Shown here: positions 16,287 to 24,965 of the stretch, in pieces
How the letters are laid out: each line of letters begins with the position of its first letter
Position numbering within the stretch: position 1 is the first letter of the stretch
Position numbers and translations under genes: made by a program
Source: MGBC114844 sp910585855
Lineage (GTDB): Bacteria > Bacillota > Clostridia > Lachnospirales > Lachnospiraceae
Assembly (NCBI GenBank): GCA_965646165.1
Contig: CBFFYP010000027.1
Coordinates: 1-46,655, forward strand
Length of the DNA stretch: 46,655 bases
Reading direction: 5' to 3'
The notes under the pieces: generated by a model
Seen by the model: the letters and a program-made list of their open reading frames with translations, nothing else
Database searches by the model: none
Told to the model about the DNA's origin: nothing

Positions 16287-19200
16287 TTAAGAGCGGTCAG
16301 CATCTTTGAAATCCACAGAGATCAATGTAGAAACCCCCTTCTCCTGCATCGTAATCCCATAAAGCCGATCCGCCGCCGCCATAGTCCCTTTCCGATGTGT
16401 AATCACAATAAACTGCGTGTACTCCGTAAGTTTATGCAGATATGCAGCATACCGCCCCACATTCGAATCATCCAAAGCTGCCTCAATCTCATCTAAAAGG
16501 CAAAAAGGAGACGGCTTTAAATTCTGTATAGCAAACAGCAGTGCAATCGCCGTCAAAGCCTTTTCCCCACCAGAAAGTTGCATCATATTTTGCAGTTTCT
16601 TTCCAGGAGGCTGTGAAATAATGTGAATTCCTGCCTCTAAAATATCCTCTCCTTCCACCAACGAAAGGGAACCCTTTCCACCGCCAAACAATTCCTGAAA
16701 CACACGCTGAAACTCTTCCTGAATCTTTTGAAATTCTTCCAGAAACTGTGTCCGCATCCCGGTATCTAATTCTGCAATAATCCGAATCAATGTCTGTTCT
16801 GCCTCAACCAAATCCTGATGCTGTGCCTTTAAAAAGTGATATCGCTCTGATACTTCTTTAAAATCCTCAATCGCATTGACATTTACCGTTCCAAGATTTC
16901 GAATCTGCGTTTTTAAAAAAGCAATCTGACGTTTTCGCTCCGAAACTCCCAGATCCGACTCTCTAAAAAATTCGGCTGCTTCTGTCTGTGTCAATTCGTA
17001 TTCATTCCAAATATAATCCACACTATGCATCAGTATTTCTTCCATCTTCTCTTTCTGGCTCTGCAGACGAAACTGTTCTTTCTCCAAAGCAGAAATCTGT
17101 TCCGCTAACTTCTCTCTCTTCTGCACACTGTCTTTTTGCTTTTCTGCCAGTTTTTCTGACTCCTGCTTTCTGCTCTCTAACCTTTCCTTCTGTAGTTGAA
17201 TCTGCTTTTCTAGATCCGTTATCATCTGTCTAATCTGAACAATCTGTGCTTCTTTTTGCTGCATCGTCTGTACTGCCTGTTTTCTTTGTTCCGTCAAAGC
17301 ATTCTGCTCTTCTGTCAGTTTTCCAATCTCTTTACTAATACGGTTCAAATTTTCCTTGACAAATACCTCCTTCTGCTGATCAGAAGAGTACTCCATACGA
17401 AACTGCTCTAAAAGACGTGCCTGTTCTCCCTCTTTTTGACGAAGTTCTTCTGCCTGCTGACCGCTCTTTTGAATTTCTTCTTCTAACCGGTTATTTTCCT
17501 GCTGATACCAGATTAACTGCTGATTCAGTGTTTCTAAATTTTCCCGAATTTCTGCCGTCTGCTGTTCGATTGCTTTACTTTCTTTACTATAAGATTGATA
17601 CTCCTGTGCTTTTGCAGTTTTTTCCTCTTGAATACGGTTATAATCTATTTTTTCCGTATTCTGCAAAATATAATTCTCTTGAAGCATCTGTTGAGTTCTC
17701 TCCTGCGCTTCTTTATTCCGGCTGTCTGCTGCAAGTCCCTCTCGAATCGCCTGTCGTACTCCTTCCAAACTTCGATCAATCGCCGTTTCTTTCTCTTCCA
17801 GCTCCTCAATTTCTCTCCTTCTGCTCAATAAATTGCTGCTGTTTTTAAATGCACCTCCTGTTATCGATCCGCCTGCACTAAAAAGCTCTCCCTCCAATGT
17901 CACAATCCGAAGAGTATACTGATACTTTTTTGCAAGTGCAAGTGCATGATCCATCTGATCGACAACAAGAACTCTTCCTAATAACTGTTTTGCTATCTTT
18001 TGACAGCCCTCTTGTGCTTCTACCAAATCACTGGCAGTTCCAATTACTCCCAGCTCTTGAAATACAAAAGGATCAAAAGATGTCTTCTGTATCCGAATTC
18101 CGTCAAGCGGCAGAAAAGTAGCTCGTCCAAACTGATTTTCTTTTAAATAAATAATCAGTTCCTTTGCCGTCTGCTCTTTATCTGTAACCACATTTTGAAT
18201 ACTGCCGCCAAGTGCAATCTCTATCGCCGTTTCATAGCGTTTTTCTGTTTTAATAATATCCGCCACTACACCGATAATTCCGCTCTTTTTATTTTTTAGG
18301 TCCATAATCCGCCGAATACTGTTTCCGTATCCATCATAGCGTTCTGTTAAATTTTTTAATGATTCCAAACGGGAATGTACCATATGAAATTCTTGCTGCA
18401 GCCGATTTTTTTTCTGTTCTAACTCTGCCACTTGTTCCCTTTGCTGCTTGACTTTTTGCAGATAATCAGCATTTTTCTCTTCCAATTCAGCAATCATTTG
18501 ATTTCTTTGATCCAATTTTTCCTGACAAGCGGCTTCTTTTTGCTCCCAAACCGCCTCTTGGCTTTTTAACTGCAGTATTTTGCTGTTTAACTCTGCTTTT
18601 CGGATCTGGATCTGTTCTAACATCGTTTCATAACGCTGTATTTTCGTCTTTACAGTTGCCTTTTCATTTAAAAGAAAAATCACACGATTGCGGCTTTCCT
18701 CTGCCTGACAGAGATGTTCTTCTATCTGTTTTGTCAAATTGTCCTGTTGTGCTTTTGCCTTTTGCTGCTTTTTTTCCGCCTCAGACAATAACTGATCCAA
18801 CTTCGCTTTTTCCTCTGTATAATTCTCTTTTTCCTGTCTATGCTCTTTTAATTCCTTTGCAATCTGCTCCACTCGAAGCGTTGTGCTTTTATCCTGCACC
18901 TGTGTACTGCGAATCTGTTCCTGCAGCAGGCGAATCTCACCCTCTGCCTTTTCTGCTTCCATCTGCCGATTCGAAATTTGGGTCTGCTCCTGTTCTGCTA
19001 CTTGTTTCTTTTTTTGCAGTTCCCGTTCTAACTCTTCATATTCTATTCGGCTTTTCTCCTGCTTCTGCTTTGAATCCTTCCATTCTTCCTCTGCAATAGC
19101 AAATTTCTTTTCTAATTCCTCTGTCTGCTGCCGCAGACTTTTGCTCTCCTGCAAAAAAACATTGATTTCCTGCAGTTTTAATTCCTCTTTTAAATGCAGA

Positions 19201-19844
19201 TACTCTCTTGCTGTTTCTGCCTGTTTTTCCAAAGGTCCTACCTGCTTTTCCAACTCAGATAAAATATCCTGTACCCGAATCAAATTTTGCTTCTCTGCAT
19301 CCAGCTTGCGCCGTGCCTCTGTCTTACGCCGCTTAAACTTTACAATTCCCGCTGCCTCATCAAAAAGTTCTCTGCGTTCCTCCGGTTTTCCGCTTAAAAT
19401 CCGCTCTATCTGCCCTTGACCGATAATCGAATACCCCTCTTTCCCGATTCCGGTATCATAAAATAATTCATTGACATCCCGCAGACGGCAAACCGTTCCA
19501 TTGATCTGATATTCACTCTCTCCAGATCGATACACCCTTCTAGAAACTGTTACCGTATCATAGGAAACCGCAAGTTTATGATCCGAATTATCAATCGTCA
19601 GTGCCACATAGGCAGACCCAAGCGGCTTTCGATTCTCTGTACCAGAAAAAATCACATCCTCCATCTTTGCCCCACGAAGCTGCTTGGCACTCTGTTCTCC
19701 AAGCACCCAGCGAACCGCATCTGCAACATTACTCTTTCCACTTCCGTTTGGTCCTACAATACCAGTAATTCCATTGTGAAATTCAAATAAAATCCGATTG
19801 GCAAACGACTTAAACCCTTGTACTTCAATACTTTTTAAATACAT
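16287..19844 (-). CDS. smc: Chromosome partition protein SMC
   Basis: 1185 residues, the usual length. Walker A GPNGSGKSN is at about 32-40. Two long Gln/Glu/Lys-rich coiled coils (about 170-500 and 680-1010) flank a hinge (about 510-670). The C-terminal head has the signature LSGGEKALTAIALLFA and Walker B PFCLLDEIEAALDD. SMC organises and separates chromosomes together with ScpA and ScpB, which are not in this window. Its ATG overlaps the rnc stop region by 10 bp, so it is translationally coupled to rnc. Confidence 0.98.
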   Translation of the reverse strand: MYLKSIEVQGFKSFANRILFEFHNGITGIVGPNGSGKSNVADAVRWVLGEQSAKQLRGAKMEDVIFSGTENRKPLGSAYVALTIDNSDHKLAVSYDTVTVSRRVYRSGESEYQINGTVCRLRDVNELFYDTGIGKEGYSIIGQGQIERILSGKPEERRELFDEAAGIVKFKRRKTEARRKLDAEKQNLIRVQDILSELEKQVGPLEKQAETAREYLHLKEELKLQEINVFLQESKSLRQQTEELEKKFAIAEEEWKDSKQKQEKSRIEYEELERELQKKKQVAEQEQTQISNRQMEAEKAEGEIRLLQEQIRSTQVQDKSTTLRVEQIAKELKEHRQEKENYTEEKAKLDQLLSEAEKKQQKAKAQQDNLTKQIEEHLCQAEESRNRVIFLLNEKATVKTKIQRYETMLEQIQIRKAELNSKILQLKSQEAVWEQKEAACQEKLDQRNQMIAELEEKNADYLQKVKQQREQVAELEQKKNRLQQEFHMVHSRLESLKNLTERYDGYGNSIRRIMDLKNKKSGIIGVVADIIKTEKRYETAIEIALGGSIQNVVTDKEQTAKELIIYLKENQFGRATFLPLDGIRIQKTSFDPFVFQELGVIGTASDLVEAQEGCQKIAKQLLGRVLVVDQMDHALALAKKYQYTLRIVTLEGELFSAGGSITGGAFKNSSNLLSRRREIEELEEKETAIDRSLEGVRQAIREGLAADSRNKEAQERTQQMLQENYILQNTEKIDYNRIQEEKTAKAQEYQSYSKESKAIEQQTAEIRENLETLNQQLIWYQQENNRLEEEIQKSGQQAEELRQKEGEQARLLEQFRMEYSSDQQKEVFVKENLNRISKEIGKLTEEQNALTEQRKQAVQTMQQKEAQIVQIRQMITDLEKQIQLQKERLESRKQESEKLAEKQKDSVQKREKLAEQISALEKEQFRLQSQKEKMEEILMHSVDYIWNEYELTQTEAAEFFRESDLGVSERKRQIAFLKTQIRNLGTVNVNAIEDFKEVSERYHFLKAQHQDLVEAEQTLIRIIAELDTGMRTQFLEEFQKIQEEFQRVFQELFGGGKGSLSLVEGEDILEAGIHIISQPPGKKLQNMMQLSGGEKALTAIALLFAIQNLKPSPFCLLDEIEAALDDSNVGRYAAYLHKLTEYTQFIVITHRKGTMAAADRLYGITMQEKGVSTLISVDFKDADRS

Positions 19845-20530
19845 CCTGATTCACGCTCCATCAGTATCGCATGATACGCTGCTTCCATTTCAGCAGCCTT
19901 TTTTGTCCTGCCAGAACCGCTTCCGATAATGCGATCCCCTAAAACGGCATCTACCTCATAATGCTTATTATGATCAGGACCTTCTTCTTTTGTCAGCCGA
20001 TAGGTCAATCCCTCTTTTGATTTCCTCTGCACGATCTCTTGCAGGATAGTCTTGCTATCATAAAAGAGCTGCTTATGTTCAATATCCGTTAAAATAAATC
20101 TATGGATAAACTCTTTTGCACTAGCAAACCCACCATCGATATAAATTGCTCCAATCAAAGCTTCCATGGCGTCTGAAGTCACAGAAGCACGTCCTCTTCC
20201 GCCTCCGTTCTCTTCTCCGTTTCCAAGCAGTAAATACTCTCCTAAATCTAGTTCCTTTGCACAAAGCGCCAATGTAGGCTCACAGACAATACTGGCACGA
20301 AACCTTGTCAGTTCTCCTTCCGGTTTTTTCGGATACCGCTGATAAAGCGTTTCACTTACCGTAAGTTCCAATACAGCATCTCCTAAAAACTCCAGCCGTT
20401 CATTACACTCTAATCGCTCCTGTCTATGTTCATTTAAATAAGAACTATGTGTCATTGCTCTTTTCAAAAGTCCCTTATCCCGAAAAATATATCCTGCCTT
20501 CTTCTCTAATATAGATAAATCTTTCCACAT
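19835..20530 (-). CDS. rnc: Ribonuclease III
   Basis: 231 residues from the ATG at 20530, which is preceded by GGAGGT with 7-bp spacing; a longer frame reaching 20683 runs through a leader hairpin and is unlikely. The catalytic signature NERLEFLGDAVLEL is near residue 40, with downstream acidic residues in ASVTSDAMEALIGAIY. A double-stranded RNA-binding domain fills the last 70 residues. It cleaves structured RNAs, including rRNA precursors. Given the many long fold-back elements in this genome, it is also the obvious enzyme to process them if they are transcribed. Confidence 0.96.
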   Translation of the reverse strand: MWKDLSILEKKAGYIFRDKGLLKRAMTHSSYLNEHRQERLECNERLEFLGDAVLELTVSETLYQRYPKKPEGELTRFRASIVCEPTLALCAKELDLGEYLLLGNGEENGGGRGRASVTSDAMEALIGAIYIDGGFASAKEFIHRFILTDIEHKQLFYDSKTILQEIVQRKSKEGLTYRLTKEEGPDHNKHYEVDAVLGDRIIGSGSGRTKKAAEMEAAYHAILMERESGCI

Positions 20531-20599
20531 CCTCTCCACCTCCTCTCCTGCTTTCCTCAAACCAAATAGAAAAGATTCCCTCCCAATTACACTTACGGG

Positions 20600-20643
20600 A
20601 ATAAAGACAGTTCTATAACACACCTTTGCATTATAGAACTGTC
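20600..20643 (-). promoter_or_regulatory. Perfect 13-bp stem-loop in the acpP-rnc interval
   Basis: On the minus strand GACAGTTCTATAA (20643-20631) pairs perfectly with TTATAGAACTGTC (20618-20606) around a 12-base loop, 75 bp upstream of the rnc start. The following tract is only TTTATT, weak for a terminator. It could be an attenuator behind acpP or an RNase III cleavage site for autocontrol, as known for E. coli rnc; the choice is open. Confidence 0.7.
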
Positions 20644-20686
20644 CCAATCCCTCCAAATAATCTTTACCGCAACCCATATCCAACTA

Positions 20687-20917
20687 TTAATTTACTGCAT
20701 TTTTAATCTGCTCTACTGCATCTCCAACCGATTCAATCTGTTCTGCTACCTCAGTAGGAATTTCAATATCAAATTCTTCTTCAATCCCCATAATAATCTG
20801 ATAAACATCCAAAGAATCTGCCCCCAAATCATCAATAAACTTGGAATCCATTGTAATTTCATCCTTATCACAATTTAATACTTCCTGAATAATGTCCTGC
20901 AACTTTTCAAATTCCAT
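20687..20917 (-). CDS. acpP: Acyl carrier protein
   Basis: 76 residues, strongly acidic. The phosphopantetheine attachment serine is Ser35 in GADSLDVYQ. It carries growing acyl chains during fatty-acid synthesis and donates acyl groups to PlsX, encoded just upstream in the operon. Length and sequence are typical. Confidence 0.97.
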   Translation of the reverse strand: MEFEKLQDIIQEVLNCDKDEITMDSKFIDDLGADSLDVYQIIMGIEEEFDIEIPTEVAEQIESVGDAVEQIKNAVN

Positions 20918-20952
20918 AACTATACATCCTTTCTAAGTTTCGCTTTATAAAT

Positions 20953-21966
20953 TTAAACCTTTTCTTGCACAAGGTTCTTTTTGATTTTTTCGTTTATCTG
21001 CTGCTCCTTAAAAGTAATACATTGGATAATCGAATTTTTTACTTCTTTTGCTTTTGCACTTCCATGCGTCTTAACTACCAGCCCTTTTAACCCCAGCAAA
21101 GGCGCTCCGCCATACTCACTGGCATCAAAAGATTTCAGCGTTTTCTTTACCGCCGGTTTTACAAGAAGTGCGCCTATCTTCGAACGCATCGTACTCATCA
21201 GCCCCTGCATTAACATAGCCTGAAATACACTTCCCACTCCTTCATACAATTTTAAAATAACATTTCCCACAAAGGCTTCACATACAATAACATCTGCATA
21301 TCCATTCGGAATCTCTCGTGCTTCAATACTTCCAATAAAATTAATATCGGAACAGTTCTTTAAAAGCGGAAACGTATCTTTTACTAATGCATTTCCTTTT
21401 TCTTCTTCTGCTCCAATATTCACAATTGCAACCGTTGGATTTTTTTTGCCGATTACATGTTCCATATAAATAGAACCCATCTTTGCAAACTGAACCAAAT
21501 GAGATGGTCTGGCATCTACATTTGCCCCGCAGTCAATCAGCAAAGATACCCCTTTGGAAGTCGGAATCAGCGGTGCAAGAGGCGAACGCTCCACTCCTTT
21601 TATTCTGCCAACCAATAACTGACCGCCTACTAAAATTGCTCCAGAACTGCCTGCCGACACAAACGCATCTGCTTCTCCATTTTTAACCATATTCATGGCA
21701 ACTACAATTGATGAATCTTTTTTCTTTCGAATTGCCATTACCGGGGGTTCTTCTGTTGCAATCACTTCCGATGCATGTACCACCTGTATCCTCCCTCTCG
21801 GATAAGTATATTTTGCTAATTCTGCTTCAATCTTATCCGAAATTCCAACCAAAATGACTTCAATCCTATCCCGTTCAGATACAGCTTCCACCACTCCCCG
21901 CACAATTTCTGCCGGTGCATGATCACCGCCCATAGCATCTACCGCAACCTTTACTTTCTCTGCCAT
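20953..21966 (-). CDS. plsX: Phosphate acyltransferase PlsX
   Basis: 337 residues from the ATG at 21966; GGAGG lies 8 bp upstream and the N-terminus MAEKVKVAVDAMGGDHAP is the conserved PlsX start, so the 33 extra residues of the longer frame are rejected. It converts acyl-ACP to acyl-phosphate for phosphatidic acid synthesis at the membrane. Conserved segments include SAGSSGAILVGG and DCGANVDARP. It has its own promoter at 22004-22032 and is followed by acpP after 35 bp. Confidence 0.97.
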   Translation of the reverse strand: MAEKVKVAVDAMGGDHAPAEIVRGVVEAVSERDRIEVILVGISDKIEAELAKYTYPRGRIQVVHASEVIATEEPPVMAIRKKKDSSIVVAMNMVKNGEADAFVSAGSSGAILVGGQLLVGRIKGVERSPLAPLIPTSKGVSLLIDCGANVDARPSHLVQFAKMGSIYMEHVIGKKNPTVAIVNIGAEEEKGNALVKDTFPLLKNCSDINFIGSIEAREIPNGYADVIVCEAFVGNVILKLYEGVGSVFQAMLMQGLMSTMRSKIGALLVKPAVKKTLKSFDASEYGGAPLLGLKGLVVKTHGSAKAKEVKNSIIQCITFKEQQINEKIKKNLVQEKV

Positions 21967-22003
21967 GTACTCTTCCTCCACACAGTTCCTCTTACCTAAA
22001 CCT

Positions 22004-22032
22004 ATAATACTAAATACATTTTCCCATGTCAA
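22004..22032 (-). promoter_or_regulatory. Sigma-A promoter of plsX
   Basis: On the minus strand TTGACA (22032-22027) and TATTAT (22009-22004) are 17 bp apart, directly after the rpmF terminator. TTAGTA precedes and overlaps the -10; it resembles half of a FapR site, but the second half is not convincing. Confidence 0.85.
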
Positions 22033-22033
22033 C

Positions 22034-22080
22034 AGAAAAAAGAAAAATAAAGACCTCCCACCCAACGTGAAAGGTCTTTT
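22034..22080 (-). terminator. Terminator after rpmF
   Basis: On the minus strand AAAGACCT (22079-22072) pairs with AGGTCTTT (22056-22049), followed by ATTTTTCTTTTTT. It starts 15 bp after the rpmF stop codon. Confidence 0.8.
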
Positions 22081-22094
22081 AGTTTGCTGACTGC

Positions 22095-22274
22095 TTAGTC
22101 AACCGAAATAATTTCCTTCTTATTGTATGAGCCACAAGCCTTACAAACTCTATGAGGCATCATTAATTCTCCGCATTTGCTGCATTTAATTAAATTTGGA
22201 ACACTCATTTTCCAATTTGCTCTCCGGCTATCTCTTCTGGCCTTTGAAGATTTATTCTTTGGACAAATAGACAT
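22095..22274 (-). CDS. rpmF: Ribosomal protein bL32
   Basis: 59 residues from the ATG at 22274, which has GGAGGT 7 bp upstream. It shows the L32 start MSICPKNKSSKARRDSRRAN and a four-cysteine zinc ribbon (CSKC...CKAC), the zinc-binding C+ form. It is part of the large ribosomal subunit. The yceD-rpmF pairing is conserved across bacteria. Confidence 0.97.
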   Translation of the reverse strand: MSICPKNKSSKARRDSRRANWKMSVPNLIKCSKCGELMMPHRVCKACGSYNKKEIISVD

Positions 22275-22310
22275 GCTTTCCACCTCCTTATTTTACAAAT
22301 AATTACTACA

Positions 22311-22835
22311 TTATCTGTTTGCATTTTGAAAGATATCACGGATTTTTGCCATTCGTGGATCCAACTCCGTGGTATCACAGTTACAAGTCACCTGGTTGAG
22401 ATTTGCTCCACATCTATTACAGAGCCCTTTACAGTCTTCTCTGCAAAGAACTTTCATAGGTAAGTTTATCAGTACCTCACCATAGACAAAGCGTTCTACA
22501 TCTAAGTTGTTTCCACTTATAAAATTGATTTCGTCAAGAGCCTCTATTCTCTGCTGATCCGTTTTGTCCATATCAAATTCCCTAGAAACATCAATTCGAA
22601 TCTCCTGCAGCACTGGTTCTAAACAGCGATCACAGCGCATCTGCAACGTCAAATCAATTTCTGTTTCCAATCGAATTTTCTTTTTGCCTAAATTGGTAAA
22701 CTCCATTTGAAGCGGCTTTTTCTGTACAATCTTATAATTCCCACCTTTTGCTTGATACCAGTTCGGCTGATAATCCGCTTCTATGGACATCACTTTTCCT
22801 TCACTTTGAATTAACTCCGATAAATTAATTTGCAT
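22311..22835 (-). CDS. yceD: DUF177 (YceD family) protein
   Basis: 174 residues from the ATG at 22835, preceded by AAAGGAGAGCAA. Cysteine pairs CDRC near residue 68 and CREDC...CNRCG...CNC in the last 40 residues suggest metal binding. DUF177 proteins lie next to rpmF in most bacteria and are implicated in rRNA accumulation or 23S processing; the exact activity is not established. A longer frame running upstream into the repeat at 22946 is not coding. Confidence 0.93.
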   Translation of the reverse strand: MQINLSELIQSEGKVMSIEADYQPNWYQAKGGNYKIVQKKPLQMEFTNLGKKKIRLETEIDLTLQMRCDRCLEPVLQEIRIDVSREFDMDKTDQQRIEALDEINFISGNNLDVERFVYGEVLINLPMKVLCREDCKGLCNRCGANLNQVTCNCDTTELDPRMAKIRDIFQNANR

Positions 22836-22853
22836 TTGCTCTCCTTTTTTTGG

Positions 22854-22904
22854 ATCACACCCGCACACTCGTATTATTATAACTACTGGTGTGATAATTG
22901 TCAA
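22854..22904 (-). promoter_or_regulatory. Sigma-A promoter of yceD-rpmF with flanking inverted repeat
   Basis: On the minus strand TTGACA (22904-22899) and TATAAT (22881-22876) are 17 bp apart. The inverted repeat ATCACACC (22854-22861) and GGTGTGAT (22888-22895) brackets the -10 box, one arm in the promoter spacer and one in the early transcribed region, as an operator might. Confidence 0.8.
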
Positions 22905-22945
22905 TATAAAATAAAAATATCTTTCATTCGGCTTTTGGAGAGGGA

Positions 22946-23287
22946 GGACGCCAGATTGGAAAAATGGTAAACCGCCTGCTGTTCCACGTTTCCAAAAAGT
23001 AAGAAGTTCTAAGACTTCTGCGGTTTCATGCATCCAACCAGACAGACCGGAGCGCAATTCGCCCGCATGGCAGCCAAAACAAAACTGTCGTCCCAAACGA
23101 TTCTGCCTGCCACAAAATATTCCGTTCCAATACAGATGCGAGCTAAACACGCTCCTTTTTTTTCACACACTGCATGAAAGCAGTATGTGAAAAAAATCTT
23201 AGGTTGTTCAGCAAAAGTCAGAACTTCTAACTTTTTTCCAAAGTCACTGCAAGCGGTTTACCATTTTCCAATCTGGCTGTTTCTTGA
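22946..23287 (-). repeat. Family A element, A-II type, reverse copy (locus U4)
   Basis: The arms AGATTGGAAAAATGGTAAAC and GTTTACCATTTTCCAATCT differ from the usual AGATTCGAAAACCGTGG set, yet both arms changed together. The core is the CACATACTGC variant and the boxes read GGAGCG...GCTCGCAT / ATGCGGGC...CGCTCC on the minus strand, with one G-U pair. The terminus GGAGGACGCC is at 22943-22952. It forms a divergent pair with the A-I unit at 23331. Confidence 0.85.
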
Positions 23288-23330
23288 CACCGGAACAAAA
23301 AAGAATTTCATTCCTTCTGCCATAATCCAA

Positions 23331-23673
23331 CCAACAGCGAGAGGCGGTTTGCTCCTTTCCTTTGCCGGCGACTTCGGAGAACGGTTAGAAAGTCTGGCTT
23401 CTGTGGAAACACCTAGAATTTTTTGCATATCCTGCTTCCATGCAGGGTATGCAAAAAAAGGGGCGTGTTTAGCCCGTATGATAGGGAAGAGGATGTTTTA
23501 TGGATGGTAAAATCCTTCCTTACACTCGTTTCGTTTCGGCTGTCATGAGGGCGAATTGCGCCCCGGTTCGTCCGGCTGGGTGTGCCTGAATACAGAAGCC
23601 CTAGACTTTCTTACCGTTCGGAGAGCGGAGCAAGCAAAGGAAAGGAACAAACCGCCTCTGGCGTCCGGTGAAA
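23331..23673 (+). repeat. Family A element, A-I type (locus U4)
   Basis: Left arm GAGAGGCGGTTTGCTCC... AGAAAGTCTGGCTTCTG, right arm CAGAAGCCCTAGACTTTCT...CAAAGGAAAGG...CCGCCTC. The core hairpin lies at about 23424-23455. It ends GGCGTCCGGTGAAAG, 28 bp from the ackA stop codon, with no other terminator visible behind ackA. Confidence 0.87.
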
Positions 23674-23701
23674 GCAACTCCTTTCCTACACCCTATTCTA
23701 T

Positions 23702-24901
23702 CTAGCGTCCCTCTACCAATGCAACGGTTTCTCGTGCGATTGCCAATTCTTCATTCGTAGGAATCACCATTACAGTTACTTTAGAATCTGAAGTAGAAAT
23801 TACAATTTCTTCCCCTCTCTTCCCATTTGCTTCTGCATCAATCGTAATTCCCAAATACTCCAAATTCTTGCAGATCTGTGCACGAACCTGTCCGTCATTT
23901 TCTCCTACACCTGCCGTAAATACTATGGTATCCACACCATTCATTGCAGCAGCATAAGCACCGATATATTTAATTACACGATAAGCAAATACCTGAATTG
24001 CATTTTTGGCATAAGTATTTCCTTCTTTTTCTGCCTGTTCCAAATCACGGAAATCACTGGATAATCCTTTGGATACGCCAAATACACCGGATTTTTTATT
24101 TAATACGTTCATCACTCCTGCAATATCAAGATTTTCTTTTTTAGCAATATACTCCATAATTGCCGGATCGATATCACCGGATCGAGTTCCCATTACTAAT
24201 CCTTCTAGCGGAGTTAATCCCATAGAAGTATCCACACACTTTCCATTTTTCACAGCAGACAAAGATGCACCATTTCCAAGATGGCATACAATCGTCTTCA
24301 TACTGTTATAATCTTTGCCAAGAATCTCTGCTGCTCTCTTTGATACATAGCTGTGGCTTGTTCCATGGAAACCGTATCTTCTTACTTTATATTTTTCATA
24401 ATACTCATATGGAAGTCCATAAAGATATGCCTGCTCCGGCATAGTCTGATGAAAAGCAGTATCAAATACACCAACCATTGGAGTAGAAGGCATCAATTCT
24501 TTGCAGGCATTGATTCCGATTAAATTTGCTGGATTGTGAAGAGGTGCTAAATCGTTGCACTCTTCGATTGCCTTTAATACTTCCTCGTTTAAAACTACGC
24601 TGGACGCAAATTTTTCTCCACCATGGACTACACGATGTCCAACTGCTCCTACTTCGTCAAGGCTCTTGATTACTCCTGTTTTTTCGTTCATTAACGCATC
24701 CAAAACCATCTGGATCGCTTGTTTATGAGTAGGCATGGAAGCCTCTGTGGTTTCTTTTTCGCCATTTGCCGGTTGATAAACTAATCTCCCGTCAATACCG
24801 ATTCGCTCACATAATCCTTTTGCTAATACTGCTTCTGTATCAGAATTGATTAACTGGAATTTTAAAGAAGAACTTCCACAGTTGATAACTAAAATATTCA
24901 T
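23702..24901 (-). CDS. ackA: Acetate kinase
   Basis: 399 residues from the ATG at 24901 (MNILVINCGSSSLKFQL), preceded by GGAGG; an 11-residue upstream extension is rejected. Conserved ASKHA-fold motifs include GHRVVHGGEKF, VFDTAFHQTMP, HLGNGASLSAVKNGKCVDTS and FTAGVGENDG. It makes ATP and acetate from acetyl phosphate, the last step of fermentative acetate formation. It follows pta by 64 bp, forming the standard pta-ackA operon. Confidence 0.98.
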   Translation of the reverse strand: MNILVINCGSSSLKFQLINSDTEAVLAKGLCERIGIDGRLVYQPANGEKETTEASMPTHKQAIQMVLDALMNEKTGVIKSLDEVGAVGHRVVHGGEKFASSVVLNEEVLKAIEECNDLAPLHNPANLIGINACKELMPSTPMVGVFDTAFHQTMPEQAYLYGLPYEYYEKYKVRRYGFHGTSHSYVSKRAAEILGKDYNSMKTIVCHLGNGASLSAVKNGKCVDTSMGLTPLEGLVMGTRSGDIDPAIMEYIAKKENLDIAGVMNVLNKKSGVFGVSKGLSSDFRDLEQAEKEGNTYAKNAIQVFAYRVIKYIGAYAAAMNGVDTIVFTAGVGENDGQVRAQICKNLEYLGITIDAEANGKRGEEIVISTSDSKVTVMVIPTNEELAIARETVALVEGR

Positions 24902-24965
24902 TTTTATCCTCCATTTTATTGCTCTTGTATCCACAAGAATTTTTTTTATGATTCTGCCTTTTCTA

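Noticed and set aside
20531..20683. N-terminal extension of RNase III
   Set aside because: It translates a leader hairpin and lacks a ribosome-binding site; the ATG at 20530 has a strong one and matches the family start.
22004..22030. FapR operator at plsX
   Set aside because: Only one half-site (TTAGTA) is visible; the second half does not match.
22836..23150. Upstream extension of the yceD frame
   Set aside because: It runs through the promoter and into a family A element.
23187..23510. 107-residue frame spanning the junction of two family A units
   Set aside because: It crosses both units and the spacer; the composition and frame are not those of a gene.
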